64,000 nt of DNA from Leptodesmis sichuanensis A121. GTDB lineage: Bacteria; Cyanobacteriota; Cyanobacteriia; Leptolyngbyales; Leptolyngbyaceae. Position 1 is the stretch's first letter, and the number at the start of each line of letters is the position of its first letter. This document shows positions 18,237-26,722 of the stretch, in pieces. The stretch is taken from contig NZ_CP075171.1 in assembly GCF_021379005.1 (NCBI RefSeq), forward strand, positions 2,976,001 to 3,040,000, in the 5' to 3' direction. Under the pieces are notes generated by a model, which worked only from the letters and a program-made list of their open reading frames with translations, ran no database searches and was not told the origin of the DNA. Both the position numbers and the translations under genes were made by a program.

Positions 18237-18473
18237 ATGGACGCTGAGAAAAAAGCCCAAATTCAAGCCCATGCTCGTGCCCTTGCCGCTCTGCTGTACG
18301 AGGAAACCGACCCGGAGCAAGTAAAAACATTAGCAGGGATTGAGGTAGCAGTAAGAGGGCATCTGCTGGAACACGTCGGTCCAGAACTCGGGGATTTTTT
18401 ATTGCAACAAGCAGCGGCACCACAAGTGGACGAAAGCGCAGCCTCGACAGTATCGTCGGACGACTGCACTTGA
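18237..18473 (+). CDS. ISKra4-type transposase, ORF A (copy A)
   Basis: 78 residues, helical N-terminal region of the transposase (start MDAEKKAQIQAHARALAALL). Its stop overlaps the start of ORF B as TTGA. The -1 frame already reads SLDSIVGRLHLSEK before ORF B's TTG, so a -1 frameshift near 18440-18470 would fuse both ORFs into one protein. Confidence 0.8.
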   Translation: MDAEKKAQIQAHARALAALLYEETDPEQVKTLAGIEVAVRGHLLEHVGPELGDFLLQQAAAPQVDESAASTVSSDDCT

Positions 18474-19297
18474 GCGAGAAACAGGCACAAATTCTGGAGG
18501 TGAAAGCCTACACACGCTGGAGTCCTTACCTGGAGCAGTGTTGTTTGTTGCTCAGTGCCAACGAGTCGTATGAGCGAGCGGCAGAAGACATCGAAGTGTT
18601 GACTGGGGTGAAGGTTACTCACAGCACTCAACAACGATTAGTCCATCGTCAAACCTTCGAGTTACCGCAAGTGGCAGGAGTGGTTGAGGAGATGAGTGTA
18701 GACGGCGGCAAAGTACGATTGCGAACCCCTCAAGGACAACCGAGTGAATGGCGAGATTACAAGGGGGTGAATCTGCACGAGTGCTGTGTGGCTGCTTTTT
18801 TCCAGGATAACGAGCAATTGGTTAACTGGGTCAACCCTCAACCCTTGTCTGACCCGCTCACTTGCTTAGGAGATGGGCACGATGGGATCTGGAATATTTA
18901 TGCCCAGATCGGCACCACGACCCAAAGACGGGAGATTTTGGATTGGTATCACCTCATCGAGAATTTGGGCAAGGTGGGTGGTTCCCAGCAACGTTTAGCG
19001 GTGGTGGAAGCCTGCTTGTGGCAGGGCGATGTCGAGGGAGCGATCATCCAGTTTGAGGATTGGCAACACGAGCGGGTTGCGACTTTCATTGCCTATCTCA
19101 ACAAGCATCGACAGCGGATTGTCAACTATGGCTATTATCAAGCCGAAGGCATTTCCATTGGTTCTGGTGCAATTGAATCAACGGTCAAACAAGTCGGGCG
19201 GCGCGTCAAGATATCGGGGGCGCAGTGGGAAAAGGGTAACGTACCACAGGTGCTGAAGCAACGCTGTGCTTACCTTAATGGGCAATTCTCAAAATGA
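18470..19297 (+). CDS. ISKra4-type transposase, ORF B (copy A)
   Basis: 275 residues with the catalytic motifs of the family: MSVDGGKVRLRTP, CLGDGHDGIWN, REILDWYHL and GSGAIESTVKQVGRRVKISG. It begins at a TTG overlapping the ORF A stop and is probably translated as a frameshift fusion with it. It differs from the copy at 37231-38064 by lacking a two-residue IL insertion before DWYHL. Confidence 0.87.
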   Translation: MSEKQAQILEVKAYTRWSPYLEQCCLLLSANESYERAAEDIEVLTGVKVTHSTQQRLVHRQTFELPQVAGVVEEMSVDGGKVRLRTPQGQPSEWRDYKGVNLHECCVAAFFQDNEQLVNWVNPQPLSDPLTCLGDGHDGIWNIYAQIGTTTQRREILDWYHLIENLGKVGGSQQRLAVVEACLWQGDVEGAIIQFEDWQHERVATFIAYLNKHRQRIVNYGYYQAEGISIGSGAIESTVKQVGRRVKISGAQWEKGNVPQVLKQRCAYLNGQFSK

Positions 19298-19868
19298 GTC
19301 TTACAAAACTGGGATGCACTCCATGCCTCTATGGCAAACAGTGCTTTCTAGAGGCAAGATCAAAATCTGTTTTGGAGAAGCACACCCTTACTTAGAGGGT
19401 AGACAGCACACCTTGAAGCCAAGCGGAATTTAGGCAGACTTTTACTACGTAGGCGAAAAAGCTTATTCTGACAATACTCCAATTTGACAACTCAGTCAGT
19501 ATTATTTCTGTATTTTGCATAATCTTTACACTTAGAGCCGCTTTCACTGGTATTCACCACACCCTATGCCCCATTCCCCAATCTCAAGGCTGTAGCTCAC
19601 TCATCTGCAAATGGTCAGCACAGAAAAGCTTTTTCTATCTCTCAGTGGCAGTAGCTACAGACACCAGGGTGTTGATCGCGGTGCAACTCGCATACTGCAA
19701 ATCCTGAAATGCGGGATCAGGAAAAACAAACCAGAATTTACGGAAAGCCCATTAAACGAATAGCCAGCAAGAAAATCGAATAAAGGCAAAGAGGGGTTCT
19801 AGACACCCCTACCATGACGACTTTATATTCTGAAATGCAAAAAACTGCTCAGGATCATGAATTGATGG

Positions 19869-19998
19869 AGGTCTGAGATTATCTCATCCACCTTAAAAAC
19901 CCCTCCCCTAGCCCCTCCCCGATGCGGAGAGGGGAACTCTTCAAAACCTCCTTCCCTTGTAGGGAAGGGGGTTGGGGGTTAGGTCTGAGATTATCTCA
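19869..19998. repeat. Palindromic block framed by an 18 bp direct repeat
   Basis: AGGTCTGAGATTATCTCA occurs at 19869-19886 and again at 19981-19998. Between them are C-rich then G-rich arms (CCCCTCCCCTAGCCCCTCCC ... GGGAAGGGGGTTGGGGGTT) that can fold back. The repeat itself contains the palindrome GAGATTATCTC. It could be a small inserted element with a long target duplication, or a local duplication. Confidence 0.6.
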
Positions 19999-20104
19999 GC
20001 CAACTACCTGATGAATTAAATAAGCAGGTTTTGAGAGTTGTATGACTACTACATTGAGAATGTCGAATTTTGTGATTTTGGTTTTTCTAGGCTTCCAACT
20101 TTAA

Positions 20105-20179
20105 TTAAACCTTGTCCAAGTCCAGAATCGGAGTTTCTCTGATTGGAAAACGACTGTTCTCTCGCTGGACTTGGTTTAA
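20105..20179. repeat. 74 bp palindromic repeat, copy B
   Basis: Best-formed copy: TTAAACC...CCAAGTCCAG at the left pairs with CTGGACTTGGTTTAA at the right. It ends 46 bp before the caspase start codon at 20226, so it could form a hairpin in that leader. Confidence 0.82.
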
Positions 20180-20225
20180 TCAAAAATATTGATAGTTTTA
20201 GTGAATGAATAAGGGAGTTGGTTGC

Positions 20226-21668
20226 ATGGCAAGCCATTGGGCGATCGCGATCGGAATTAGTCAGTACAGTTACATGGATCCTTTGAAGTATGCCGATCGG
20301 GATGTGGAAGTCTTGCAGGAATATCTGACAAAAGCGAACTTCGACACAGTGTACTGTTTTTCTGAGCAATCACCTGATCTGGTTTTCAACGGCGAGGTAA
20401 CCCTCTCCATGCAGCCAACATTCGCTAACCTGAAACGGTTTTTAGATCTGCGGTTCACCACTCCTTTCCTGCAACCTGACGATACATTGTGGTTTTTCTT
20501 CATCGGGCATGGTTCGCATTACGGAAATCAGGACTACTTAATGCCTGCTGATGGGCACCCCAACTTTGCAGATAGTACAGCCCTGTCCATCGACTCTATT
20601 ACCCAGTACCTGCGGAACAGTGGAACAGAAAAGATCGTACTCGTGTTGGATGCCTGCCATACCGAAACCCAACAGTTTGGGCAAGGCTTTGGCACGGATC
20701 CCAACGGTGTGATCACCCTCTTCTCCTCTGATTATGGTCAAATCTCCCGTAAACTCGACGGCCTCAAACATGGCTCCTTTACCTGTGCCTTGCTGGATGG
20801 CCTGCAAACACTCAGCAAGTATCAAAATGCCACGATCGAGCATCTTTATCTGCTGCTAAAAGATACCCTTCCCAAACTGAATCGCCGCTCCTTAAAACCT
20901 CCTCAAAATCCCCGTTTACGAGTGGATCCCTCACTCTCTACGGCGATGATTCAAATTCCTCCAACCCAACTCAAAAGCAAGAACTGGTTACAAAGATTGT
21001 TCTTGCCTGACAAACTGAAATCCCCAGGAATGACAGGGGCACCGGCCCTGGTTGCCTCGGAGAGTCAGCAACCTGCTAAAATCCTGGCGATCGCGGGTCT
21101 GACAGGTGCTGTAATCTGTGCAGGGGTAATTGGTTATTTGGGGTTACAAAAACCAAATCGCTCTTCTCCATCCGCCCCATCCACGGCTCAAACAAAAATG
21201 AATTTGGCCACTGCTCGTAATTCAACCAAAACGCCAACTCAGCCTAAGCAGATGGCTCCGACCCGGATGGTGCCCAATCGCCCGGATCAGGAAGCAGGGT
21301 TGGGAGAGATTCCTTCTGAACGCAGTCCCAGACCGGGGGTGTACTACACTACTAATCCCCAGTTCACGGCATCTCGCAGAGAGATTGGTAAAAGTGGCGA
21401 TCGCCTCTGCATTAAATTGGTGAATGGCTCTCCCAACACGGCTAAAGGACACTCTAAAGTTGTGGTGAGCAGTGTATCGCGGCGAGCAGATGGATACTAT
21501 ATCGATGCCACAGGACAAAAGCTCAGCTTGGGCAGCCTTTATAGTGAACTATCCGATGGCAAACTGCTCTGGCAGCGATTAGAAACAGACGTGGATGAGT
21601 CTGGTCTAATGGGCGAATGCTTAACAGCCAAGACAGAGTACGTCAAGCATGACAAACCCGGCGGATAA
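20226..21668 (+). CDS. Orthocaspase (caspase-family C14 peptidase) with a transmembrane segment
   Basis: 480 residues. The N-terminal 230 form a caspase-like p20 domain (WAIAIGISQY) with the catalytic dyad His95 in FFFIGHGSH and Cys144 in LVLDACHT. After a basic linker comes one TM segment at about 286-307, then a Ser/Thr/Pro-rich stretch and a C-terminal domain of unknown function (from GVYYTTNPQF). I chose the ATG at 20226 because GGGAG lies 9-13 bp before it; the upstream ATG at 20205 is weaker. Such peptidases cut after basic residues and are tied to stress or cell death in cyanobacteria; the TM suggests membrane anchoring. It stands alone, with no WD40 or TIR partner beside it. Confidence 0.85.
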   Translation: MASHWAIAIGISQYSYMDPLKYADRDVEVLQEYLTKANFDTVYCFSEQSPDLVFNGEVTLSMQPTFANLKRFLDLRFTTPFLQPDDTLWFFFIGHGSHYGNQDYLMPADGHPNFADSTALSIDSITQYLRNSGTEKIVLVLDACHTETQQFGQGFGTDPNGVITLFSSDYGQISRKLDGLKHGSFTCALLDGLQTLSKYQNATIEHLYLLLKDTLPKLNRRSLKPPQNPRLRVDPSLSTAMIQIPPTQLKSKNWLQRLFLPDKLKSPGMTGAPALVASESQQPAKILAIAGLTGAVICAGVIGYLGLQKPNRSSPSAPSTAQTKMNLATARNSTKTPTQPKQMAPTRMVPNRPDQEAGLGEIPSERSPRPGVYYTTNPQFTASRREIGKSGDRLCIKLVNGSPNTAKGHSKVVVSSVSRRADGYYIDATGQKLSLGSLYSELSDGKLLWQRLETDVDESGLMGECLTAKTEYVKHDKPGG

Positions 21669-21693
21669 TCCCGTGTAGTCCGTGGTTTGGGAA

Positions 21694-22905
21694 TTATCGG
21701 CAAAACTTTTCCACACATCGCACAAACATTTCCACTCCCATGCCCAGAGCCGTTTCATCAAAATCAAAGCGAGGATGGTGGTGAGGATAGGCCAGTCCTT
21801 TTTCGGCGTTGGCTGACCCTAAGAAGAAATAACAGCCAGGAACTTCCTGCAGGAAGAAAGACATATCTTCACCGCCCATCGTCTGGCATTCAGGTACAAC
21901 CCCTAACGGGGATTCCACCACATCTTCAGCAATGGAACGCACCAATTTAGCAATGGTGGAATCATTGATTACCGGGGGATAGAGTTCCCAGTAGTTCAGT
22001 TCATACCGGGCACCGTGGCTGTCGCAAACGCCTTTGATCACCTGTTCCATCCGTTGTTCAAAGTACCCTTTATAGGCGGGATTAAAGTAGCGCACTGTGC
22101 CGGTCATACGAGCAGAATCGGCAATGATGTTATGAGCCGTTCCAGCGTGAAATTCACCAACGGTCACAACAGCGGAATCAATAGGATTGACATTGCGAGC
22201 CACGATCGTTTGCAGCGCATTGACAATTTGAGCACCGACCACTACTGAGTCGATCGTTTGTTGCGGGATCGCGCCGTGTCCCCCCCGACCATGAATCACC
22301 AGATCAAAACATTCCACGGCAGCCATGAGTGGCCCGGTACGAACTCCAATGGTACCAATGGGTAAGACGTTCCATAGATGTAATCCCACGATCGCATCCA
22401 CATCAGGATCTTTCAGTACTCCTGCGGCAATCATGGGTTCTGCCCCCCCCAACCCTTCTTCGGCAGGCTGAAAAATGATTTTGACGGTACCAGCAAAATC
22501 ATGAGTATGGCGGGATAGGTAATAGGCGGTACCCAGCGCGATCGCCGTATGGCCATCATGACCGCAGGCGTGCATCACTCCATCATGTTGAGATTTGTAA
22601 GGAACTTCATTCTCCTCCTGAATCGGCAGGGCATCCATATCACAGCGGATGGCAAACACAGGGCCAGGGCGATCGCCATGAATTGTAGCCAGAATTCCGG
22701 TTTTGGCAATCCCGGTCTGGTGCTCTATTCCCCATTCCTGCAGTTTTTGGGCGACGAATTCCGAGGTGAGAACTTCCCGAAATCCCAGTTCCGGCTTTTG
22801 GTGGAGCCGCCGCCGCCAGGCTACAATTTGTGGCTGAAAAGCCTGAATAGCTGGACGAATTCGGGACGTATCGACTGGAAGTGGCGTTAATGGGGTAGAA
22901 ACCAT
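21694..22905 (-). CDS. M20-family amidohydrolase (N-acyl-amino-acid hydrolase type)
   Basis: 403 residues from the ATG at 22905; an upstream ATG at 22977 would add 24 residues with no family match. Metal-binding motifs are visible: IRCDMDALPI, ACGHDGHTAI, PAEEGLGGAEPMI, GLHLWN and the C-terminal HHHPRFDFDE. These are typical of IAA-amino-acid/hippurate/N-acyl-L-amino-acid hydrolases, which cleave the amide bond of N-acylated amino acids in the cytosol. The exact substrate cannot be told from sequence. It converges with the caspase gene, leaving 25 bp between stops. Confidence 0.87.
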   Translation of the reverse strand: MVSTPLTPLPVDTSRIRPAIQAFQPQIVAWRRRLHQKPELGFREVLTSEFVAQKLQEWGIEHQTGIAKTGILATIHGDRPGPVFAIRCDMDALPIQEENEVPYKSQHDGVMHACGHDGHTAIALGTAYYLSRHTHDFAGTVKIIFQPAEEGLGGAEPMIAAGVLKDPDVDAIVGLHLWNVLPIGTIGVRTGPLMAAVECFDLVIHGRGGHGAIPQQTIDSVVVGAQIVNALQTIVARNVNPIDSAVVTVGEFHAGTAHNIIADSARMTGTVRYFNPAYKGYFEQRMEQVIKGVCDSHGARYELNYWELYPPVINDSTIAKLVRSIAEDVVESPLGVVPECQTMGGEDMSFFLQEVPGCYFFLGSANAEKGLAYPHHHPRFDFDETALGMGVEMFVRCVEKFCR

Positions 22906-23052
22906 AGATCTAACTGCGTTAAAAGGGTTGAATGGTGAATAGTGGGAGTAACTCTTATGAGCCAGTATTGTGAGCAACAGGAACCTTTCTCTAGAGTAAC
23001 GACTTACCCTGCCAATCCAAACTGTCCGTGTTCGTTTATTCTAGAAATCCCC

Positions 23053-23125
23053 TTTAAACCTTGTCCAAGTCCAGAACTGGAGTTTCTTTGATGGGAAAAC
23101 GACCGTTCTCTCGCCGGACTTGGTT
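23053..23125. repeat. 74 bp palindromic repeat, copy C
   Basis: TTTAAACC...CCAAGTCCAG at the left and GGACTTGG at the right, interior nearly the same as copy B. It lies between the divergent amidohydrolase and GNAT genes. Confidence 0.8.
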
Positions 23126-23234
23126 GATCTTCGTCCTCCCAAATTCCATTAGATGGATTAGCATCGTATGGGGCTAATGCTCGATCCAGGTGTTTAATCC
23201 GGTTGACTATGTTTTTGTCTCCTTGCTCCTGCCC

Positions 23235-23840
23235 ATGACCGAAACCCGTGTTCTGCCTCCACACTGCATCCTTCGTCCCGCTCGCTCCCTGGATCGATCG
23301 CTGATCCGACGGTTGTTAAATGATTTTAGACAAGAAGTACTACCTCCGCCATCTACCGCAGATGTGTTGATGAAGTGGGTGGTATGGGTTTTTCTTGTCT
23401 TGGGAGGACTCTATCTGACGCTGCTGATTGGGCCTGGAACTTTACTGCATTTACTGGCAGGCCCTGCGATCGTACTGGCGATCGGTGTTTTCATCGCCCT
23501 GCTGTTTACCTGGAATGACGACTGGCAAGATTTTTGGGTGATCGAACACGAGCAAACCATTATTGCCTGTGCTAAACTTCGCCGCCACAGTCGGTATTCC
23601 GTTTTACATGACGTGTATGTTGTACCCCATTGGCGCAGCCGGGGATTAGGGTCATACCTGGTGAAGCATTTGGGCCAGCAGGCCACTCGGCCCTTGTACC
23701 TTAGCTGTATGCCCAATTTAGTTAAGTTTTACAACCGACTGGGCTTTACTCCCGTTGCATCTGCGAAACTGCCACCTCTATTGCAATACGATTTAGGCAT
23801 TCCCGGACGGTTTGAAGTGGTGCCTTTGAAATTACCTTAG
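23235..23840 (+). CDS. GNAT acetyltransferase with an internal membrane hairpin
   Basis: 201 residues from the ATG at 23235 (MTETRVLPPHCILRPAR); an ATG at 23190 gives 15 more residues. A GNAT fold starts at the N-terminus and is interrupted by two hydrophobic segments (WVVWVFLVLGGLYLTLLIG and LLAGPAIVLAIGVFIALLF). It resumes with IACAKLRRHSRYSVLHDVYV, the acetyl-CoA loop WRSRGLGSYLVKHL and FYNRLGF. This suggests a membrane-tethered acetyltransferase of unknown substrate. Confidence 0.78.
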   Translation: MTETRVLPPHCILRPARSLDRSLIRRLLNDFRQEVLPPPSTADVLMKWVVWVFLVLGGLYLTLLIGPGTLLHLLAGPAIVLAIGVFIALLFTWNDDWQDFWVIEHEQTIIACAKLRRHSRYSVLHDVYVVPHWRSRGLGSYLVKHLGQQATRPLYLSCMPNLVKFYNRLGFTPVASAKLPPLLQYDLGIPGRFEVVPLKLP

Positions 23841-23927
23841 GATCATGGATTTAATAACTTCGGTAATTGGATGTTTTTCCAAGCCCTCACCCCCAACCCC
23901 CGACCCCTCCCCCTCTCCCAAACTTGG
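23839..23927. repeat. Dispersed repeat R1, copy 1, with long C/G hairpin
   Basis: About 90 bp that recurs, reverse-complemented, at 63592-63681. It starts AGGATCATGGATTTAATAAC and runs into CCCTCTCCCAAACTTGGG. With the following bases it forms a long C-rich/G-rich stem closed by CTCCCAAACTTGGGAG, just after the GNAT stop, so it may also terminate transcription. Confidence 0.8.
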
Positions 23928-24343
23928 GAGAGGGGGCAGGGGGGTGAGGGCAGCACAAGTCTCCCAGGTTATTTAATTTCTGATCCTTAGAGGGTGGTTT
24001 TAAAGCCCCGGTTCATCCCCTTGTGTGTACGCGGTAGCCTTAAAAAGGGGGAGCCGAGGCTTTCTTTGCATGTACTTTCCGATCCCCGACCCCTGATCTC
24101 CGATCTCTCCCCCAATCCCTGATCTCTAATTCCTCACCCCCATCCCTTCAACAAAAATAAATCAATCCTTCCGTAATTCTGCTAGCTAGAGGGGCTGCCC
24201 CTCGGTAAGATTCCGTGTTTGTGTCAAGTTGGTTTAAAGCGGAACCTGTCTACTCTTAAGGTTGGAAGCTCTCTCTGCAATTTTTTAATTGAACCTGGAG
24301 ATGCAGCCTATCAAGTTCTTGCTACTTAAGAGGAAATAGAACA
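23841..24343. other. Intergenic region upstream of gvpA
   Basis: No gene seen. It holds repeat R1, several C/G-rich stretches and a small palindrome (AGGGGCTGCCCCT near 24193). The final 100 bp should contain the gvp promoter; GAGGAAATAG before the gvpA ATG is its ribosome site. Confidence 0.55.
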
Positions 24344-24562
24344 ATGGCCGTTGAAAAAGTAAACTCCTCCTCCAGTCTGGCTGAAGTCGTCGATCGCATT
24401 CTGGACAAGGGAATTGTTGTGGATGCCTGGGTACGAGTGTCCCTGGTTGGGATTGAATTGCTGGCGATCGAAGCTCGTGTCGTGATTGCGTCAGTAGAAA
24501 CCTACTTGAAGTATGCAGAAGCTGTTGGCCTGACCGCTCAAGCCGCCGTTCCTGCTGCCTAA
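24344..24562 (+). CDS. gvpA: Gas vesicle structural protein GvpA
   Basis: 72 residues with the highly conserved GvpA sequence: [20 protein letters not shown], then [20 protein letters not shown] and [13 protein letters not shown]. GvpA forms the ribs of the gas-vesicle shell that gives buoyancy. An AGAGGAAAT ribosome site precedes the ATG. It heads the gvpACNJ gene run; a hairpin after it may cut down transcription into gvpC. Confidence 0.95.
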   Translation: MAVEKVNSSSSLAEVVDRILDKGIVVDAWVRVSLVGIELLAIEARVVIASVETYLKYAEAVGLTAQAAVPAA

Positions 24563-24579
24563 GTAATCCCCTTTACAAG

Positions 24580-24619
24580 GCTGGGGAATGTTGCGATCGT
24601 GCTTGCCAAATTCCCCAGC
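24580..24619 (+). terminator. Stem-loop between gvpA and gvpC
   Basis: Perfect 10 bp stem, GCTGGGGAAT (24580-24589) with ATTCCCCAGC (24610-24619), and a 20-base loop. No U-run follows, so it is more likely a partial terminator or an mRNA-stabilising 3' end for an abundant gvpA message. Confidence 0.65.
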
Positions 24620-24652
24620 ATTCCTGCCCTACGTTACGGAGAATTCTGAATC

Positions 24653-25435
24653 ATGTCCTTAAAAGAGTCCTGGCAGTTAGCAAAGCAGCAGCGCCAACAG
24701 GCCGTGATTGAGCGCCAGCAAGCTGTTCAACACCTGTTATCAGACATGAAACAGGCTCGTCAACTGAAGGCAATAGCCCTCCAGAGTGATCTGGATACCT
24801 TCGTACAAACCCTAAAGCACCAGACGGCAGAGTTCCTCTCCAACACTACTGCAGAGCGAGTCCTGATCACTCAACACGTTGAAGTGCTGCGATCGGACGT
24901 GCAAAGCTACCTGTACGAACTCGAAACCCAACGGCAGCAACGGGCTAAACAACTGTGGCAGGACTTACAAGCAAGCCGAGCAGAACGCGAAATTGAGATG
25001 CAGCAACGCTTCAACCGCCTCTTAGATTTTCGTATCGAATTACAGCATTTCCACCAAACTCTACATGATTACGTTTGGGGAACTGGAACATCTCCTGACA
25101 CCCCAAAATCATCCCTTCCTAAAAGCCCGACTAAATCACGCTCCACTCGCCCTCCTCAGTCCACCCAATCCGTAGCGACTGTTAAACCTGCCCCTGCCTC
25201 TAAGACCACCAAAAAACCCGCTATAGAAGCAGTTCAGACGAACACTTCCACCCCGGCGGATTCCGAAAAAGCGGTTTACGCCTTCCTGCACGAAAGCCAG
25301 GGAGCCAGACTCACCCAAATTGAAGCCGCTCTCAATCTGAACCGCTTTCAAGCCGTCGATGCCTTGCGATCGCTGATCAAAAAAGGACTGGTTACGCAAC
25401 GCGATCGGGTTTATTTGTTGCAAGAAAGTGTTTAG
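24653..25435 (+). CDS. gvpC: Gas vesicle protein GvpC with a winged-helix-like C-terminal extension
   Basis: 260 residues. The first ~150 are helical and GvpC-like: the repeat hallmark QTAEFLSNTTAERV is visible once clearly, with diverged neighbours, and the stretch ends FRIELQHFHQTLHDYVWG like the GvpC C-terminus. GvpC coats and stiffens the vesicle. A Pro/Ser/Thr/Lys-rich linker (about 150-200) then leads to a 53-residue globular tail (AVYAFLHESQGARLTQIEAA ... RDRVYLLQ) resembling a winged helix. The same tail ends GvpN. The tail is not part of classical Anabaena GvpC. Confidence 0.8.
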   Translation: MSLKESWQLAKQQRQQAVIERQQAVQHLLSDMKQARQLKAIALQSDLDTFVQTLKHQTAEFLSNTTAERVLITQHVEVLRSDVQSYLYELETQRQQRAKQLWQDLQASRAEREIEMQQRFNRLLDFRIELQHFHQTLHDYVWGTGTSPDTPKSSLPKSPTKSRSTRPPQSTQSVATVKPAPASKTTKKPAIEAVQTNTSTPADSEKAVYAFLHESQGARLTQIEAALNLNRFQAVDALRSLIKKGLVTQRDRVYLLQESV

Positions 25436-25489
25436 TCAGTCATTTCTTAATTCTTAATTTCCCACTCCACCCCATCCGAGGTTCCCACC

Positions 25490-26722
25490 GTGACTACCAT
25501 TCTCCGCACCAGCCCCCGTCGATTTGTCAGCACTCCCGCCATCGAACGAGTTGTAGCCCGTGCTCTGCGTTATCTACAATCCGGCTTTTCAGTTCACCTG
25601 CGCGGCCCCGCCGGAACTGGCAAAACTACCCTGGCGCTGCACCTGGCGGATCTGCTGGCCCGTCCCCTGATGCTGATTTATGGCGATGATGAATTCAAAA
25701 CCTCTGACCTGATTGGCAACCAAACGGGATACACTCGCAAGAAAGTTGTGGATAACTACATTCACAGTGTCGTCAAGGTAGAAGATGAACTGCGGCAAAA
25801 CTGGGTAGATTCACGTCTGACACTGGCCTGCAGAGAAGGATTCACCCTGGTCTATGACGAATTCAACCGTTCTCGCCCAGAAGTGAATAATGTTTTGTTA
25901 TCGGCTCTGGAAGAAAAACTTCTGGTTCTCCCTCCCAGCAACAACCGGAGTGAGTATTTGCGAGTTAATCCTCATTTTCGGGCTATCCTGACCTCGAACC
26001 CGGAAGAGTACTACGGTGTTCATGAAACTCAGGATGCCTTGATGGATCGGCTGATTACGATCAATATTCCTGAACCGGATGAACTGACACAGCAAGAAAT
26101 TTTGGTACAGAAAACAGAGTGCGATCGCATCAGTGCCCTGCTGATTACCCGTCTGGTGAAATCTTTCCGGCAGAAAACAGGCTCAGAAAAAACATCGGGC
26201 CTACGCTCCTGTTTAATGATTGCCAAAGTGTGTCAGGAGCACGACATTATTGTCGGTGGTGAAAACCCCGATTTCCGAGATATTTGTGCAGATATTCTGT
26301 TGTCCCGGTCATCCCTTTCCCTGGAAGACGCAACCAGAGCCTTGTGGGAAGTCTTGAATGATGTGATCCGGGATGGCCTGGAAACTCTTGTGCCTGAACC
26401 TGCGCTTGATCCCCTTCCCCAGCCTACCCCTGTGTCAGCAGCGACGATCGCGCATACCCTGGAACTTCTAGAAGCTGATGCAGGGCTAACGCCTCCAAAT
26501 ATTCGTGATAGCGAATCTGTCTTGTCTGCAACTACCAAAATTCCTTACGAAACCGAAATTCTGTCTCTACTAAAGCAAACGCAGGGAGCCAAACTCACAG
26601 AAATTGAAAAAGCACTCAAACTCGATCGCTTCCAAACCGTAGACTCCCTGCGTCAATTAACAGAACAGGGTAAAGTCACCCAACGTCATCGTCTGTATGT
26701 CTTGCAGGAGAATGCATTATGA
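25490..26722 (+). CDS. gvpN: Gas vesicle ATPase GvpN with the same C-terminal tail as GvpC
   Basis: 410 residues from a GTG with GAGG nine bases upstream. It is an AAA+ MoxR-type ATPase: Walker [13 protein letters not shown] (about 39-50), Walker B region [17 protein letters not shown], sensor [10 protein letters not shown] and arginine-finger region [10 protein letters not shown]. GvpN is needed for vesicle growth to full size. After a Pro-rich linker, residues about 355-408 form the tail [20 protein letters not shown] ... HRLYVLQ shared with GvpC. Its stop overlaps the gvpJ start (ATGA). Confidence 0.9.
   Translation: MTTILRTSPRRFVSTPAIERVVARALRYLQSGFSVHLRGPAGTGKTTLALHLADLLARPLMLIYGDDEFKTSDLIGNQTGYTRKKVVDNYIHSVVKVEDELRQNWVDSRLTLACREGFTLVYDEFNRSRPEVNNVLLSALEEKLLVLPPSNNRSEYLRVNPHFRAILTSNPEEYYGVHETQDALMDRLITINIPEPDELTQQEILVQKTECDRISALLITRLVKSFRQKTGSEKTSGLRSCLMIAKVCQEHDIIVGGENPDFRDICADILLSRSSLSLEDATRALWEVLNDVIRDGLETLVPEPALDPLPQPTPVSAATIAHTLELLEADAGLTPPNIRDSESVLSATTKIPYETEILSLLKQTQGAKLTEIEKALKLDRFQTVDSLRQLTEQGKVTQRHRLYVLQENAL

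Larger units (their letters stand above)
18140..19321 (+). mobile_element. ISKra4-family insertion sequence, copy A (1182 bp)
   Basis: Perfect 12 bp terminal inverted repeats GAGTGCATCCCA and TGGGATGCACTC. Flanked by the 8 bp target duplication CATGCCTC at 18132-18139 and 19322-19329. Two overlapping ORFs encode the transposase. A near-identical copy lies at 37207-38394 in the opposite orientation. The intact ends and clean duplication suggest a recent insertion into an intergenic site. Confidence 0.9.
19322..20204. other. Intergenic region before the caspase gene
   Basis: No convincing gene. It contains the right target duplication of the insertion sequence, a C/G-rich palindromic block framed by an 18 bp direct repeat (19869-19998) and copy B of the 74 bp repeat. 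A 50-codon ORF near 19612 has no support. Confidence 0.6.

Noticed and set aside
19612-19770. A 50-codon ORF in the intergenic region before the caspase
   Set aside because: No ribosome site, no recognisable motif and no coupling to a neighbour.
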